NCBI RefSeq assembly: GCF_030296015.1
Contig: NZ_AP027368.1
Location: 2,976,001-3,040,000 of the forward strand
Source: Ferrimonas sp. YFM
Lineage (GTDB): Bacteria > Pseudomonadota > Gammaproteobacteria > Enterobacterales > Shewanellaceae
Direction: 5' to 3'
Length of the DNA stretch: 64,000 bases
Shown here: positions 1 to 9,326 of the stretch, one piece after another
Position numbering within the stretch: position 1 is the stretch's first letter
How the letters are laid out: each line of letters opens with the position of its first letter
Notes under the pieces: model-generated
Told to the model about the DNA's origin: nothing
Databases searched by the model: none
What the model saw: only the letters and a program-made list of their open reading frames with translations
Translations under genes and position numbers: made by a program

Positions 1-533
1 ACGACGACGAGCTGGCCCACACCTTGAGGCTGTACCGCAATCAGGGGGAGTCAGACAAGTACATCCACAGCAAGCTGGGTTACAACGCCCGCATGACCGA
101 CATCTCTGCGGCCATCGGCCTGAATCAGCTGACACAGCTGGACAGGTACCTGGCCGGACGCAGGCGGGTCTGTCAGTCCTACGATCACCATTTCCAGCAG
201 CTGGGCATCGAGATCCTCAGCAATCCTGAGCCCGACACCCTGGCCGCCCCCTTCCTCTATGCCATCCAACTGGATGAACGGGATCAGGTGGCCGCCGGCC
301 TCAAGGAGCAGGGAATCGATACCCGCATCTGTTACCCCATGCCCCTCTACCGGCAACCTGTGTATCTGGACGGGGAAGCGCCCAGCCGCCACCTGCCCTG
401 TCCGGTATCTGAGCGGGTCAGCAAACGCATCCTCAACCTGCCGCTGTTTCCCAGCATGAGTGACGAGGAGATAGAGCGGGTGGTCCAGAACGTGGATATG
501 CTCAACCAGGGGCCTCTTGTCAGCGGATTGTGA
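1..533 (+). CDS. DegT/DnrJ/EryC1/StrS-family sugar aminotransferase, C-terminal part
   Basis: The gene enters from the left edge and reads in frame from base 3 to the TGA at 531-533, giving about 176 C-terminal residues. The stretch RNQGES...GYNARMTDISAAIGLNQL is typical of PLP-dependent DegT/DnrJ/EryC1/StrS aminotransferases, which transaminate nucleotide-linked keto-sugars for O-antigen or capsule synthesis. The tail carries the family's YPMPLYRQP region and the closing LNLPLFPSMSDEEIERV. The catalytic lysine and PLP-binding part lie outside the window, so the exact sugar substrate cannot be named. Family assignment is firm; pathway role is inferred. Confidence 0.85.
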   Translation, partial: DDELAHTLRLYRNQGESDKYIHSKLGYNARMTDISAAIGLNQLTQLDRYLAGRRRVCQSYDHHFQQLGIEILSNPEPDTLAAPFLYAIQLDERDQVAAGLKEQGIDTRICYPMPLYRQPVYLDGEAPSRHLPCPVSERVSKRILNLPLFPSMSDEEIERVVQNVDMLNQGPLVSGL

Positions 534-572
534 CCCGCTATGCTGTTCCTCTAACGCAGAGGGAGAGTGACC

Positions 573-1664
573 ATGGATAGGATAGACACCCTGGTGGTGG
601 GCGCCGGGGTGATAGGATTAGCCTGCGCCCGGGCCCTGGCCTCTCGGGGCACCGAGGTGTTGCTGCTGGAGCAGGAGCCCGCCATCGGCACCGGCATCAG
701 CAGCCGCAATAGCGAGGTAATTCATGCCGGCCTCTACTACCCCAGTCAGTGGCACAAGACCCGCCTCTGCGTACGGGGCCGCGCCCTGCTCTACCCCTTT
801 CTGGAACAGGCTGGCGTGCCCTACCGCCGCTGCGGCAAGCTGGTGGTGGCCACCAGCGATGCCCAGCTGTCACAGCTGCAGCAACTGGCCAATCAGGCCG
901 AGGCCAACGGCGTCGGCGGAATCAGCCTGCTCAGTGAAGCCGAGGCCCGGCTCCTGGAACCCCAGCTCAGCTGTCGCGGCGCCCTGCTGAGCCGCGAGTC
1001 CGGCATCCTGGACAGCCATCAACTGATGCTGGCCCTGCAGGGGGACGCCCAACACCAGGGCGCCCTGCTGGCACTCCATTGTCGGGTGCATGCCATCCAT
1101 CCCGGACAGGCCGGGCTAACCGTTACCACCAGCCAGGGCGATATCCTGTGCCGGAAGCTGGTGTTGGCGGCCGGGCTGGCCACCCCGGCCCTGATTGGCT
1201 GCATCAAGGGTTTCAATCAGGCCCTGCCCCGCCAATATCTGGCCAAGGGCAACTACTACAAGCTCAGTGGCGACGCGCCATTCAGTCATCTCATCTACCC
1301 CCTGCCCGAACCCGGCGGCCTGGGCATTCACCTGACCCTGGATCTGGCCGGTAACGCCCGATTTGGCCCGGATGTGCAGTGGTGCGACGCTGTGAATTAT
1401 GAGGTGACCCCGGGACTGGAAGAGACGTTCAAGCGGGCGGTTGGCCGTTATTGGCCACAGGTGGAAGGGCGCACCCTGACGGCGGATTACGCCGGTGTGC
1501 GACCCAAGCTGTCCGGCCCGGGAGAGCCGGGTGTCGATTTTGCCCTGCTCGGGCCTCGGGAGCTGGGGCTAAGAGGCGTCGTCGCCCTGGCAGGCATAGA
1601 GTCACCCGGGCTGACCGCCTCTTTGGCCCTGGCCGAATGGGTGGCCGATCAGTTGCAGGACTAG
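573..1664 (+). CDS. FAD-dependent oxidoreductase (DAO / L-2-hydroxyglutarate oxidase-like)
   Basis: A 363-residue protein that opens with a Rossmann FAD-binding motif (VVGAGVIGLACARALASRG) at about residues 7-25, followed by SSRNSEVIHAGLYYP near residue 45, a block characteristic of the L-2-hydroxyglutarate dehydrogenase/oxidase branch of the DAO superfamily. The C-terminus has the GIESPGLTASLALAEWV FAD-contacting segment. Likely oxidises a 2-hydroxy acid, passing electrons to oxygen or quinone; the substrate is not proven. ATG 573 is preferred over GTG 567 because a GAGGGAGAG Shine-Dalgarno lies just upstream. Its stop overlaps the stop of the convergent gene at 1661. Confidence 0.8.
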   Translation: MDRIDTLVVGAGVIGLACARALASRGTEVLLLEQEPAIGTGISSRNSEVIHAGLYYPSQWHKTRLCVRGRALLYPFLEQAGVPYRRCGKLVVATSDAQLSQLQQLANQAEANGVGGISLLSEAEARLLEPQLSCRGALLSRESGILDSHQLMLALQGDAQHQGALLALHCRVHAIHPGQAGLTVTTSQGDILCRKLVLAAGLATPALIGCIKGFNQALPRQYLAKGNYYKLSGDAPFSHLIYPLPEPGGLGIHLTLDLAGNARFGPDVQWCDAVNYEVTPGLEETFKRAVGRYWPQVEGRTLTADYAGVRPKLSGPGEPGVDFALLGPRELGLRGVVALAGIESPGLTASLALAEWVADQLQD

Positions 1665-2257
1665 ACCAGAGAGCAGAGCAGGCGGAACTGATAATACTGG
1701 TCGAAGCGGCCCAGGTAGGCGACCTTGGCCCGCTCCCCGTCAATCTCGAAGATGCGCTCATCCCCCACCTTAAAGTGGATGCGCCGGCCCGCCAGCCGGG
1801 TCTCGATGCGATCCTCGAGCTCACCCAGCACCGAGAAGGTGATGCCGTCGCCACAGAGGGAGGCGCCCTTGTTCAGGGGCAGCACAAAATCGGGAAGCGT
1901 ATTGATGTGGGACAGGCGCTCGCGCTCGGCCAGCCACAGGAAATTGCTTTCGATGGCGTCGGAGTAGTAGCTGATCTGCCCCAGATCTGAGATCAGACTC
2001 TTGCTGATGACGTCGATGTGTTCCACCACAGGCGAGAGCTGCTGCTGATCGGCGGTCAGGGATTTTAGCCGGTCCAGTTCGTCCTGCAATGCGGTGGCAC
2101 TGCTGATGACGTCGTCTGACACCTGCTGGACATCGGCGTTGATCAACGCCAGGGGATGGTCTTTCTGGGATTGGGCCAGCTGCATTACGCTGACACCCAG
2201 GATGGCGCCGATTAACGCCACCCCCAAGTTTCGGGCAATAAAGCTTGCACTGTCCAT
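1661..2257 (-). CDS. hypothetical membrane-anchored protein
   Basis: A 198-residue protein starting at ATG 2257 behind a good GGGAGCG ribosome binding site; an in-frame upstream extension to 2347 has no such site. An N-terminal hydrophobic segment (about residues 8-28, NLGVALIGAILGVSVM) should anchor it in the inner membrane, followed by a helical, probably coiled-coil region (about 40-95) and a soluble C-terminal domain with two cysteines. I recognise no family. It converges tail-to-tail with the FAD oxidoreductase, overlapping by four bases, so no terminator separates them. Confidence 0.6.
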   Translation of the reverse strand: MDSASFIARNLGVALIGAILGVSVMQLAQSQKDHPLALINADVQQVSDDVISSATALQDELDRLKSLTADQQQLSPVVEHIDVISKSLISDLGQISYYSDAIESNFLWLAERERLSHINTLPDFVLPLNKGASLCGDGITFSVLGELEDRIETRLAGRRIHFKVGDERIFEIDGERAKVAYLGRFDQYYQFRLLCSLV

Positions 2258-2394
2258 TATAACGCTCCCTGTTTCAATTACTTGTGACACTTCCGTGGTC
2301 ACAGCCACCTGATTTTGACACAGGAGAGATTTTGGGCAAGCCGCCAAGAGCTCCTATGGGTGATGTATTACACAAATTTCGTCTTTGCCCCATC

Positions 2395-2937
2395 TCAGGA
2401 GGCGATGAGGGCGGTCAGAACGTGATCTCGCCACTGACCGTCTATCTTCAGATAGGCCTTGGCATAGCCCTCGCGAACAAACCCCAGTCCCTGCAGCAGC
2501 TGCTCACTGCGACGGTTATCCGGTTGATAGTTGGCCATCACCCGGTGCAGTCCCAGTTCACCGAAGGCGAAGGCCAGCACAGGCTCGAGCACCTCTCGCA
2601 TCAGCCCCTTGCCCTGATGACGATGAGACACCGAATACCCCAGGTTGGCGGCCTGAAAGGGACCGAACACCAGGTTGGTCAGGTTGACCACCGCCAGTAT
2701 CTCCTGTTCGTCGTGATCCAGAGCCACCAGCCTCAGGGAGCGGCGGTCCTCCCACTCCAGTTGAGCGACGCGAATCAGTTCCAGCTGGTGGTTGAGGTGG
2801 AAGAAGCTCTCGCTGCGGTGAGGCTCCCAGGCGCGCAGGTGATCGCGGTTGTCCTTGTAATAGTCCTGAATCAGAAACCCATCCTCCGCCGATAACATGC
2901 GGATTTTGGTGCGTGCTGTGGTGAGGGGGTGAAACAC
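2395..2937 (-). CDS. rimJ: ribosomal protein uS5 alanine N-acetyltransferase RimJ
   Basis: A 180-residue GNAT-fold acetyltransferase that acetylates the N-terminal alanine of ribosomal protein S5. It closely follows RimJ along its length: DYYKDNRDHLRAWEP near residue 25, the acetyl-CoA-binding HQGKGLMREVLEP near 108-120, and the RimJ-typical HRVMANYQPDNRRSEQLL and closing IDGQWRDHVLTAL. The start is a GTG at 2937 with TAGGAG upstream. It stands alone between hypothetical genes. Confidence 0.9.
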   Translation of the reverse strand: MFHPLTTARTKIRMLSAEDGFLIQDYYKDNRDHLRAWEPHRSESFFHLNHQLELIRVAQLEWEDRRSLRLVALDHDEQEILAVVNLTNLVFGPFQAANLGYSVSHRHQGKGLMREVLEPVLAFAFGELGLHRVMANYQPDNRRSEQLLQGLGFVREGYAKAYLKIDGQWRDHVLTALIAS

Positions 2938-2989
2938 CGTCTAACTCCTAGTGAGTGCTTTGCCCAATGAGAGCGACGGCAGCCCGGCG

Positions 2990-3370
2990 CTACTTAAATA
3001 CATCGGGGCAACCACCAAAGTCGTTGAAGGCCGGGTCCCAGCGCCGCACGTCGTTGGCCCGGCGCCAGCGGCTGTGGAAGAACTCCATCATACAGGGGCC
3101 ACTGGGCAGCTCAATGATCAGGGTGTCGTACTCCTTCACCTTGTCATATTCGGGGTAATCGCTTCCCCTGCCCCAGCTCAGCCCGCCGTTCTTCGCCGCC
3201 TGAGCCAGCCAGAACGCCTCCAGCGAGGTCCAGCTGCCGAGATCATCATCCCACACCCGCCAGGGGGACCCGGATCTGTCCACCTCGCCGTGGCGGCGCT
3301 CCTCCTGAGCCGGCGAACCACTGCTCCAGACACACAGCGCCACCAACAACACGGCCAAAAATCTGTTCAT
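2990..3370 (-). CDS. small secreted hypothetical protein
   Basis: A 126-residue protein from ATG 3370, chosen because AAGGAGAAGACG precedes it and the sequence then begins with a clear signal peptide (MNRFLAVLLVALCVWSSGSPAQ, cleavage after about residue 22). The mature part is acidic and tryptophan-rich with only two cysteines (in GPCMM and GGCPD), which could pair in the periplasm. No family recognised. It lies 29 bases downstream of the DUF805 gene on the same strand and may be co-transcribed with it. Confidence 0.6.
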   Translation of the reverse strand: MNRFLAVLLVALCVWSSGSPAQEERRHGEVDRSGSPWRVWDDDLGSWTSLEAFWLAQAAKNGGLSWGRGSDYPEYDKVKEYDTLIIELPSGPCMMEFFHSRWRRANDVRRWDPAFNDFGGCPDVFK

Positions 3371-3399
3371 CGTCTTCTCCTTTGTTTGGGCGATGAGGA

Positions 3400-3774
3400 T
3401 CAAAATGCCATTCCGGCCTTGGGGTTGGCACCGTAGTCGTTGTTTCCCGGCTCGCCATCCAGAGCCATAAACACCAACAAGACGATCACCCCCAGCACGG
3501 GGATCAGGCTGATGAGCACCCACCAACCTGTTCGCCCGGTATCGTGCAGCCGCCTGACGGTCAGCGCCAGAGTCGGCAGGATAACGATAAAGGAGTAGAA
3601 GGTGCTGAAGGTGCCCGTCTTGGTCTGCTCATCCACCGTGCCCAACATCAGATCGACCAGGGCGATGGCGATGGCCACCAGAATGTTGAGCAATAGGAAC
3701 ATCCAGTACTCGGTGCGGCGCGACCGGCCACTGAATTGCAGGCAGCGTTGCCATGCCATCAGGTACCATTTCAT
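3400..3774 (-). CDS. DUF805 family inner-membrane protein
   Basis: A 124-residue protein with the DUF805 layout: a leading amphipathic WQRCLQFSGRSRRTEYW motif, then four hydrophobic spans (about residues 24-45, 58-75, 82-105 and near 100) with the diagnostic VRRLHDTGRTGWW around residue 74-86 and a glycine/asparagine-rich tail GEPGNNDYGANP. Function of the family is unknown. It heads a possible two-gene transcript with the secreted protein gene downstream at 2990-3370. Confidence 0.8.
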   Translation of the reverse strand: MKWYLMAWQRCLQFSGRSRRTEYWMFLLLNILVAIAIALVDLMLGTVDEQTKTGTFSTFYSFIVILPTLALTVRRLHDTGRTGWWVLISLIPVLGVIVLLVFMALDGEPGNNDYGANPKAGMAF

Positions 3775-3810
3775 CCAGTCCCCCTGGAGCTCTCCTCGAA
3801 TATCTGAGAC

Positions 3811-4119
3811 TTAGTTTAGCCAAAATCGATCGCCGGGCACCCAGCATATCACCCCCTGCTCCCTGAGCAGGCCTTGGCATCCCTTGAACAGCGGCAGGGC
3901 ACGCCAGTCTCGCACGCCCTTGGGGGTGTCGGCATCAAACCAGAGTCCGGCGAAATAGATGAAGGCGTGGGGCATCAGCCGGCGTACATAGAAGATTTGG
4001 GCGCTGGGGCAGCGCTGAGCGGCCAGGGACGCCCACTCGTAGCAGTGGCCCTGATTGATGTGCTCTGTGGAGATTCGGTGCCTGCGGCACAGCCTGTTTG
4101 TTACCCACTCAAAGGCCAT
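3811..4119 (-). CDS. hypothetical protein with Cys/His/Asp arrangement
   Basis: A 102-residue protein from ATG 4119, chosen for the GAGGAGG ribosome binding site five bases upstream; the frame stays open to 4227. The segment GHCYEWASLAAQ (about residues 24-35) followed by RRLMPHAFIYF (about 46-56) and WFDADTP (about 59-65) resembles the Cys-His-Asp order of transglutaminase/papain-like folds, but I cannot place it in a named family, so a catalytic role is only a suggestion. No signal peptide is seen. Confidence 0.5.
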   Translation of the reverse strand: MAFEWVTNRLCRRHRISTEHINQGHCYEWASLAAQRCPSAQIFYVRRLMPHAFIYFAGLWFDADTPKGVRDWRALPLFKGCQGLLREQGVICWVPGDRFWLN

Positions 4120-4349
4120 CCTGGCCTCCTCTATCAGGAGCCGGACCCGGCCGAGTCGAGCCGGGGCGGCCTCAACAACAGAATCTAGATTCAACAGCAG
4201 ATTCCACTCTGATACAGAAAAGCCCAATGGTCAATCCTTGACCACTCAGAGGGTTAGGGCGAAGCCCTGTCAATCATGCCTTGTGGTGGACACAGGGGCG
4301 CTAAAGATCGCCTAAACTAAAAGGCCTCAAGGGACTGAGGCAGAGCAAT

Positions 4350-4697
4350 ATGGCCAGGCGATCACAGGGGGTGTCGCATTCAGGCCGCAAAATCACAATA
4401 GCGGACGTGCCCATGAGAAGGATAACCATTGCCGCCGACTGCATGAAACGGGCGGCGGATTGCCAGGCCCGAGGAGACCACTGCAACGCCGTGTGCTGGA
4501 TGCAGCTCTCCATCGCTCTGCGCAAGGGGCGGGTGGAAAGCCTGCAGGAGCTGGAAAAACTGGGACATGCGGTGGAAGTTCTGGCCCCACAAGAGTCCCG
4601 GCCACAGGTGGAGAACGACGAGGTGATCGCGGCCCGCTTCGCCCGGAAATACCTGCAGCAGATGGCCCTGAACCTGGCCAAACAGCAGCCTTTTTAG
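4350..4697 (+). CDS. hypothetical protein
   Basis: A 115-residue soluble protein of unknown family; ATG 4350 has GAGG nine bases upstream, while an internal ATG at 4413 (MRRITIAADCMKRAADC) is an alternative start. The centre is helical with cysteines in ADCMKRAADCQ and DHCNAVCW. No motif recognised. It runs convergent to hrpA, with hrpA's terminator lying between them. Confidence 0.45.
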   Translation: MARRSQGVSHSGRKITIADVPMRRITIAADCMKRAADCQARGDHCNAVCWMQLSIALRKGRVESLQELEKLGHAVEVLAPQESRPQVENDEVIAARFARKYLQQMALNLAKQQPF

Positions 4698-4707
4698 ACT
4701 CATACAT

Positions 4708-4737
4708 AAAAAAGGGCGCAGACCTTGGTCTGCGCCC
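4708..4737 (-). terminator. intrinsic terminator of hrpA
   Basis: Inverted repeat GGGCGCAGACC (4714-4724) and GGTCTGCGCCC (4727-4737) followed, reading the minus strand, by six T residues (4713-4708). It sits 33 bases beyond the hrpA stop and has no T tract on the plus strand, so it serves hrpA. Confidence 0.8.
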
Positions 4738-4769
4738 TGTTCGTTGGCGCTCTTTTTCCCTGATACGGA

Positions 4770-7700
4770 CTAGCTGGCTTCCTGAATCGCCATCATGATC
4801 CGCTTATCGCTGATGGGGTACTTGGTGCCCAGGGTCTGGGCGAAACTGGAGATGCGATACTCCTCAATCATCCAGCGCACCTCCGCCAGCTCAGCAGACG
4901 GCGCCACCCCTTTGGGCAGTTTGTTCAGCGCTCCCTGATAGGCTTCCTGCACCTTCTGAATCTTGAGCAGATGCAGCCTGTCCCGGTTGGGGTCCACCGG
5001 CAGCTTCTCCAGTCGGCGCTCAATACCCTGCAGGTAGCGGGCCAGATCATCCAGCCGCTGCCAACCGGTGTCACGGACAAATCCCTTGTAGACCAGACCG
5101 TCCAGCTGACTCTGAATGTCCGACATGGCGAAGGCAGTCTGCAGATCCATCTTACCCTTGAGGCGCTTCTTCACCTGATGACTGAGGGTCATCACCCGCT
5201 CCACCTTGATGGCGATGGCCACGACGGTGTCACCCAGCTCACCGCGCACCTGCTCCTTGAGCTTCTCAAATGCATCCGGGTCTCTGACCGAGTCAGGGTG
5301 GCCGTCGATCAGCTGATCCAGGCCACAGTGGATACAGTCGTCAATCAGCAAATCCACCTTGCCAAACGGGTTGAAATACATCGCCAGCTTGGCCTTGTTA
5401 GGCAAGGACTTCTGCAGGTACTTCACCGGGTTGGGCACATTGATCAGCAGCAGCTTGCGCAGTCCGGCGCGGTTGGCCGTCGCTGCCCGGGACTCGTCAT
5501 CGAACAGCTTGATGGCCACGCTGTCGCCGCTGTCCACCAGGGCCGGGTAGGCCTTAACCTTGTAGTTGCCCTGCTTGCGCTCATAGCTTTGGGGCAAGCT
5601 GCCGAAATCCCACTGAGTTAACCCCTCGGCCTCGATGCCCTTGTCCGCCACCTTGGCGATGGCGGTCTGCACCTGGCCCTTGAGCTGATGCTTAAGCTCA
5701 TGAAGATCCCGGCCCTGGGCCAGCACCTTGCCGCGGTGGTCCTCCACCTTGAAGTTGACCACCAGGTGGGTATCCAGGGCGGACAGGTCGAAGGCGTCCG
5801 GCTCAACCCGGACACCGGTCATCCTCAGCAGGTGCCTGCACAGGGCATCGAGCAGCGGCATCTGGTGAGGCTCCATCACCTGCAGCACCGCATCGGCGTA
5901 GTTGGGCGCCGGCACGAAGTTGCGTCGCATCGCCTTGGGCAGGCTCTTGATCAGTCCCACCAGTTTCTCATGCAGCAGACCGGGCACCAGATAATCGAAC
6001 CCCTGCTCCTGCACCTGGTTAAGCAGGGCCAGGGGGATGTGCACCGATACGCCGTCGTCCACTTCACCGGGCTCAAAGGCGTAGGTCACCGGCAGCACCA
6101 GCCCCTCCTGGTACCAGTGATCCGGGAAGTCCAGCTCGCCGACGTGGCCCGCATCCCGCTTCATCAGCAGCGCCTTGGAGAAATTCAGCAGCTCCTTGTC
6201 CTTGGCACCGGCCTTGCTCCACCAGCCTCTGAACAGCTGGCGAGTGTAGATCCCCTCGGGAATGCGCTCTTCGTAGAACTCCTGCAAGGTGGCATCGTCC
6301 GCCAGGATGTCCCTGCGGCGGGACTTGTGTTCCAGCTCCTCCACTTCGGTGATCAGGGCCAGATTCTCCTTAAGGAAGGCCTCATTGGCGCCCAACTGGC
6401 CGCCCACCAACGCCTGCTGAATGAAGATGTTGCGCGACTCCAGCGGGTCGATGGGGCCGTACTGCACCTTACGTTTGGGCACCACGATCACCCCGAACAG
6501 GGAGACCTGCTCGAAGGCCATCACCGAGCCAGGCTTCTGCTCCCAGTGAGGCTCGGCGTAGCTGCGCTTGACCAGATGTTCCGCCAGGGGCTCTACCCAC
6601 AGGGGATCGATCTTGGCCACCATCCGGGCAAACAGGCGGCTGGTTTCCACCAGTTCGGCGGCCATCACCCACTTGGGAGACTTCTTCGCCAGGGCCGAAC
6701 CGGGGAAGATATGGAACTGACTGTTACGCGCGCCCTTGAAGTGGCCTTCCGGCTCCTTGGAGCCGATGTGGGACAGCAGGCCCGCCAGCAAGGCACGGTG
6801 AATTTGCTCGTAACCGGCTTTCTCCCCGATGGTGATGCTCATATCCAGTTCAGACAGGGAGTGACGCAGTTGACTGTAGAGGTCCTGCCACTCACGTATC
6901 CTCAGGTAGTTGAGGAAATCGGTGCGGCACATGCGACGGAACTGGTTGGTGGACAGCTCATTGCGCTGCTCCTTGAGGTAGTCCCACAAGTTGAGCAGGG
7001 CGACGAAGTCCGACTCCTTGTCCGCGAAACGCCGGTGCTTCTCATCCGCCTGCTGCTGCTTGTCCATGGGCCGCTCACGGGGGTCCTGAATGGAGAGCGC
7101 ACTGGCGATCACCATCACCTCATGCACACAGCCATAGGGCTTGGCCGCCAGGATCATCCTGGCCAGACGCGGGTCGATGGGCAGGCGGGCCAGCTGTCGG
7201 CCCAGCTTGGTCATCCGGGGCTGGTGTTTGTGCACCTCGATGGCGGACAGCTCCTCCAGCAGGCGCATGCCGTCGTTGATGTGGCGGTTGTCCGGCGGCT
7301 GTACGAAGGGGAAGGCGGCGATGTCGCCCAGCCCCAGGGCCAGCATCTGCAGGATCACCGAGCCCAGGTTGGTGCGCAGGATCTCCGGGTCGGTAAACTC
7401 GGGACGGCCGCTGAAGTCCTCCTCACTGTAGAGGCGAATACAGATGCCTTCGGAGACCCGGCCGCAACGACCGGCGCGCTGGTTGGCACTGGCCTGGGAC
7501 ACCGGCTCGATGGGCAGCCGCTGCACCTTGGTGCGGTAGCTGTAGCGGCTGATGCGTGCCGTTCCCGGATCGATGACGTACTTGATGCCGGGCACCGTCA
7601 GCGAGGTTTCCGCCACGTTGGTGGCCAGCACGATGCGCCGCCCGGTGTGGGAGGCAAAGATCTTCGCCTGCTCGGCGTGGGAGAGCCGGGCAAACAGGGG

Positions 7701-8648
7701 CAGAATCTCTGTGTCACGTAGATTACGGCGGCGCAGGGCATCGGCGGTGTCGCGAATCTCCCGCTCTCCGTTCATGAAGATCAGGATGTCCCCCAACCCT
7801 TCGGCGCACAGCTCATCCACCGCCAGGAAGATCCCCTCCATCTGGTCGAGATCCCGCTCTTCGTCGCGCACCAGGGGCCGGTAGCGCATCTCCACCGGAT
7901 AGGTGCGGCCGGACACCTCGATCACCGGGGCATCGTTGAAGTGGCGCGAGAAACGGTCGACGTCGATGGTGGCCGAGGTGATGATCACCTTGAGATCCGG
8001 TCGCTGGGGCAGCAGCTGCTTGAGGTAGCCCAGGATGAAGTCGATATTGAGGCTGCGCTCGTGGGCTTCATCGATGATCAGGGTGTCGTACTGGTCCAGG
8101 CGGCGATCATGCTGAATCTCCGCCAGCAAGATGCCGTCGGTCATCAGCTTGACGTAGCTGTCGCCACTGGTCTGATCCGCAAAGCGCACCTTGAAGCCCA
8201 CGTGGTTGCCCAGGGGACTCTTGAGCTCATCGGCGATGCGGCTGGCCACCGCCCGGGCCGCCAGGCGACGCGGCTGGGTATGGCCAATCAGGCCTCGGGT
8301 GCCCCTGCCCAGCTCCAGACAGATCTTGGGCAGCTGAGTAGTCTTACCGGACCCGGTTTCACCGGCCACAATCACCACCTGGTTGTCCCGTATCGCCTCG
8401 GCTATCTCGTCACGGCGGTCACTGACCGGCAGATCCGGATACTCGATGGCCGGCAGACCAGACTGACGGGCAATCACCCGCTGTTGACTGGTCTCAAGCA
8501 GGCCCTGCAGCTGCTCCTGGATGGCCTGGCGCTTGCCGGCATCTTTGAGCTTCTTCATGCCGCTCAAGCGGCGACGAATGGTGGCAGCGTCCTGCTGCAT
8601 GCACAGGGCGAGTTGCTGGGGCGAAAAGGGGTTACTCAAGTTGGACAT
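4770..8648 (-). CDS. hrpA: ATP-dependent RNA helicase HrpA
   Basis: A 1292-residue DEAH-box helicase, close to the usual 1300 residues of HrpA, which rescues stalled ribosomes and remodels mRNA. Walker A GETGSGKT lies at about 96-103, DEAH at 193-196, SAT at 225-227, and the motif VI region QRAGRCGR further on; winged-helix, OB-fold and the long HrpA-specific C-terminus follow. The start at ATG 8648 (MSNLSNPF) matches the family's length; the frame remains open to 9062 without family-like sequence. The Shine-Dalgarno is weak. It ends at the terminator 4708-4737. Confidence 0.95.
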   Translation of the reverse strand: MSNLSNPFSPQQLALCMQQDAATIRRRLSGMKKLKDAGKRQAIQEQLQGLLETSQQRVIARQSGLPAIEYPDLPVSDRRDEIAEAIRDNQVVIVAGETGSGKTTQLPKICLELGRGTRGLIGHTQPRRLAARAVASRIADELKSPLGNHVGFKVRFADQTSGDSYVKLMTDGILLAEIQHDRRLDQYDTLIIDEAHERSLNIDFILGYLKQLLPQRPDLKVIITSATIDVDRFSRHFNDAPVIEVSGRTYPVEMRYRPLVRDEERDLDQMEGIFLAVDELCAEGLGDILIFMNGEREIRDTADALRRRNLRDTEILPLFARLSHAEQAKIFASHTGRRIVLATNVAETSLTVPGIKYVIDPGTARISRYSYRTKVQRLPIEPVSQASANQRAGRCGRVSEGICIRLYSEEDFSGRPEFTDPEILRTNLGSVILQMLALGLGDIAAFPFVQPPDNRHINDGMRLLEELSAIEVHKHQPRMTKLGRQLARLPIDPRLARMILAAKPYGCVHEVMVIASALSIQDPRERPMDKQQQADEKHRRFADKESDFVALLNLWDYLKEQRNELSTNQFRRMCRTDFLNYLRIREWQDLYSQLRHSLSELDMSITIGEKAGYEQIHRALLAGLLSHIGSKEPEGHFKGARNSQFHIFPGSALAKKSPKWVMAAELVETSRLFARMVAKIDPLWVEPLAEHLVKRSYAEPHWEQKPGSVMAFEQVSLFGVIVVPKRKVQYGPIDPLESRNIFIQQALVGGQLGANEAFLKENLALITEVEELEHKSRRRDILADDATLQEFYEERIPEGIYTRQLFRGWWSKAGAKDKELLNFSKALLMKRDAGHVGELDFPDHWYQEGLVLPVTYAFEPGEVDDGVSVHIPLALLNQVQEQGFDYLVPGLLHEKLVGLIKSLPKAMRRNFVPAPNYADAVLQVMEPHQMPLLDALCRHLLRMTGVRVEPDAFDLSALDTHLVVNFKVEDHRGKVLAQGRDLHELKHQLKGQVQTAIAKVADKGIEAEGLTQWDFGSLPQSYERKQGNYKVKAYPALVDSGDSVAIKLFDDESRAATANRAGLRKLLLINVPNPVKYLQKSLPNKAKLAMYFNPFGKVDLLIDDCIHCGLDQLIDGHPDSVRDPDAFEKLKEQVRGELGDTVVAIAIKVERVMTLSHQVKKRLKGKMDLQTAFAMSDIQSQLDGLVYKGFVRDTGWQRLDDLARYLQGIERRLEKLPVDPNRDRLHLLKIQKVQEAYQGALNKLPKGVAPSAELAEVRWMIEEYRISSFAQTLGTKYPISDKRIMMAIQEAS

Positions 8649-8804
8649 CCCAATGGCTGATGTGAATCGACGGATCTTAGCAGTTTCAGGGCCTGCGCCC
8701 AATGGTCTGATGAAACCGTCGGCAACCAAGGGTCTAAAAAGCCACCAGTTCTTGAGTTGCCTGGCCCCCGGAGTTAGGGTTGCCGGGTCCAGAGTTTCAA
8801 ATTC

Positions 8805-9194
8805 ATGGAGAAAAAGATGCCCCTGGGACTGACCCTGACCCTCGCCGCCCTGCCTCTGCTGATACTCTGGCCTGCCCTGCTCACCCATCACTGGCCCCTG
8901 CTCTGGTGGGCCGCCGCCAGCCTGGTGGCTTTGTGTCTCTATGGTGTGGACAAGCACAGGGCCCGTCACGGTCAGTGGCGGATTCCCGAGATGGTGCTGC
9001 ATCTGGTGGCCCTGCTGGGTGGCTGGTCCGGGGCGCTTCTGGGGCAACAGCTCTGGCGTCATAAAACCCGCAAGCGGCCCTTCCAGGTCGCCTTCTGGAC
9101 CATTGGCCTGGTGCAGGCCTGCTTACTGGTGGAGTGGCTTTGGCTGAGTGGCCGCAACCTGATGCCCCTATGGCGCGGTTTGTTTCCCCCCTGA
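8805..9194 (+). CDS. DUF1294 family membrane protein
   Basis: A 129-residue protein with four hydrophobic spans and the DUF1294 signature: LYGVDKHRARHGQWRIPE around residues 44-62, LHLVALLGGWSGALLGQQ around 65-82 and RHKTRKRPF around 85-93. The family has no established role; many members carry a cold-shock domain in front, which is absent here. It lies divergently from hrpA across 156 bases. Confidence 0.8.
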   Translation: MEKKMPLGLTLTLAALPLLILWPALLTHHWPLLWWAAASLVALCLYGVDKHRARHGQWRIPEMVLHLVALLGGWSGALLGQQLWRHKTRKRPFQVAFWTIGLVQACLLVEWLWLSGRNLMPLWRGLFPP

Positions 9195-9326
9195 GAGATC
9201 GCCACTGCCAGCACCCAAAATGCGGTCAAAACGTGATCAGACAACCCCTTTGCTTTTCACCGGTGTTGAAATAGACCACGCCTTTGCATAGGGTACGGAC
9301 AGTTCATTTTAGAGTGAGAACCGGGT

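Noticed and set aside
2283-2303. TGTGAC-N9-GTCACA as a CRP site
   Set aside because: The 11-base gap between TGTGA and TCACA is not the 6 of CRP; left as an unassigned inverted repeat.
5688-7721. Long plus-strand frame opposite hrpA
   Set aside because: It mirrors hrpA, which has full helicase motifs; the sequence is His/Gln/Leu-rich, as is usual for antisense reading of GC-rich genes.
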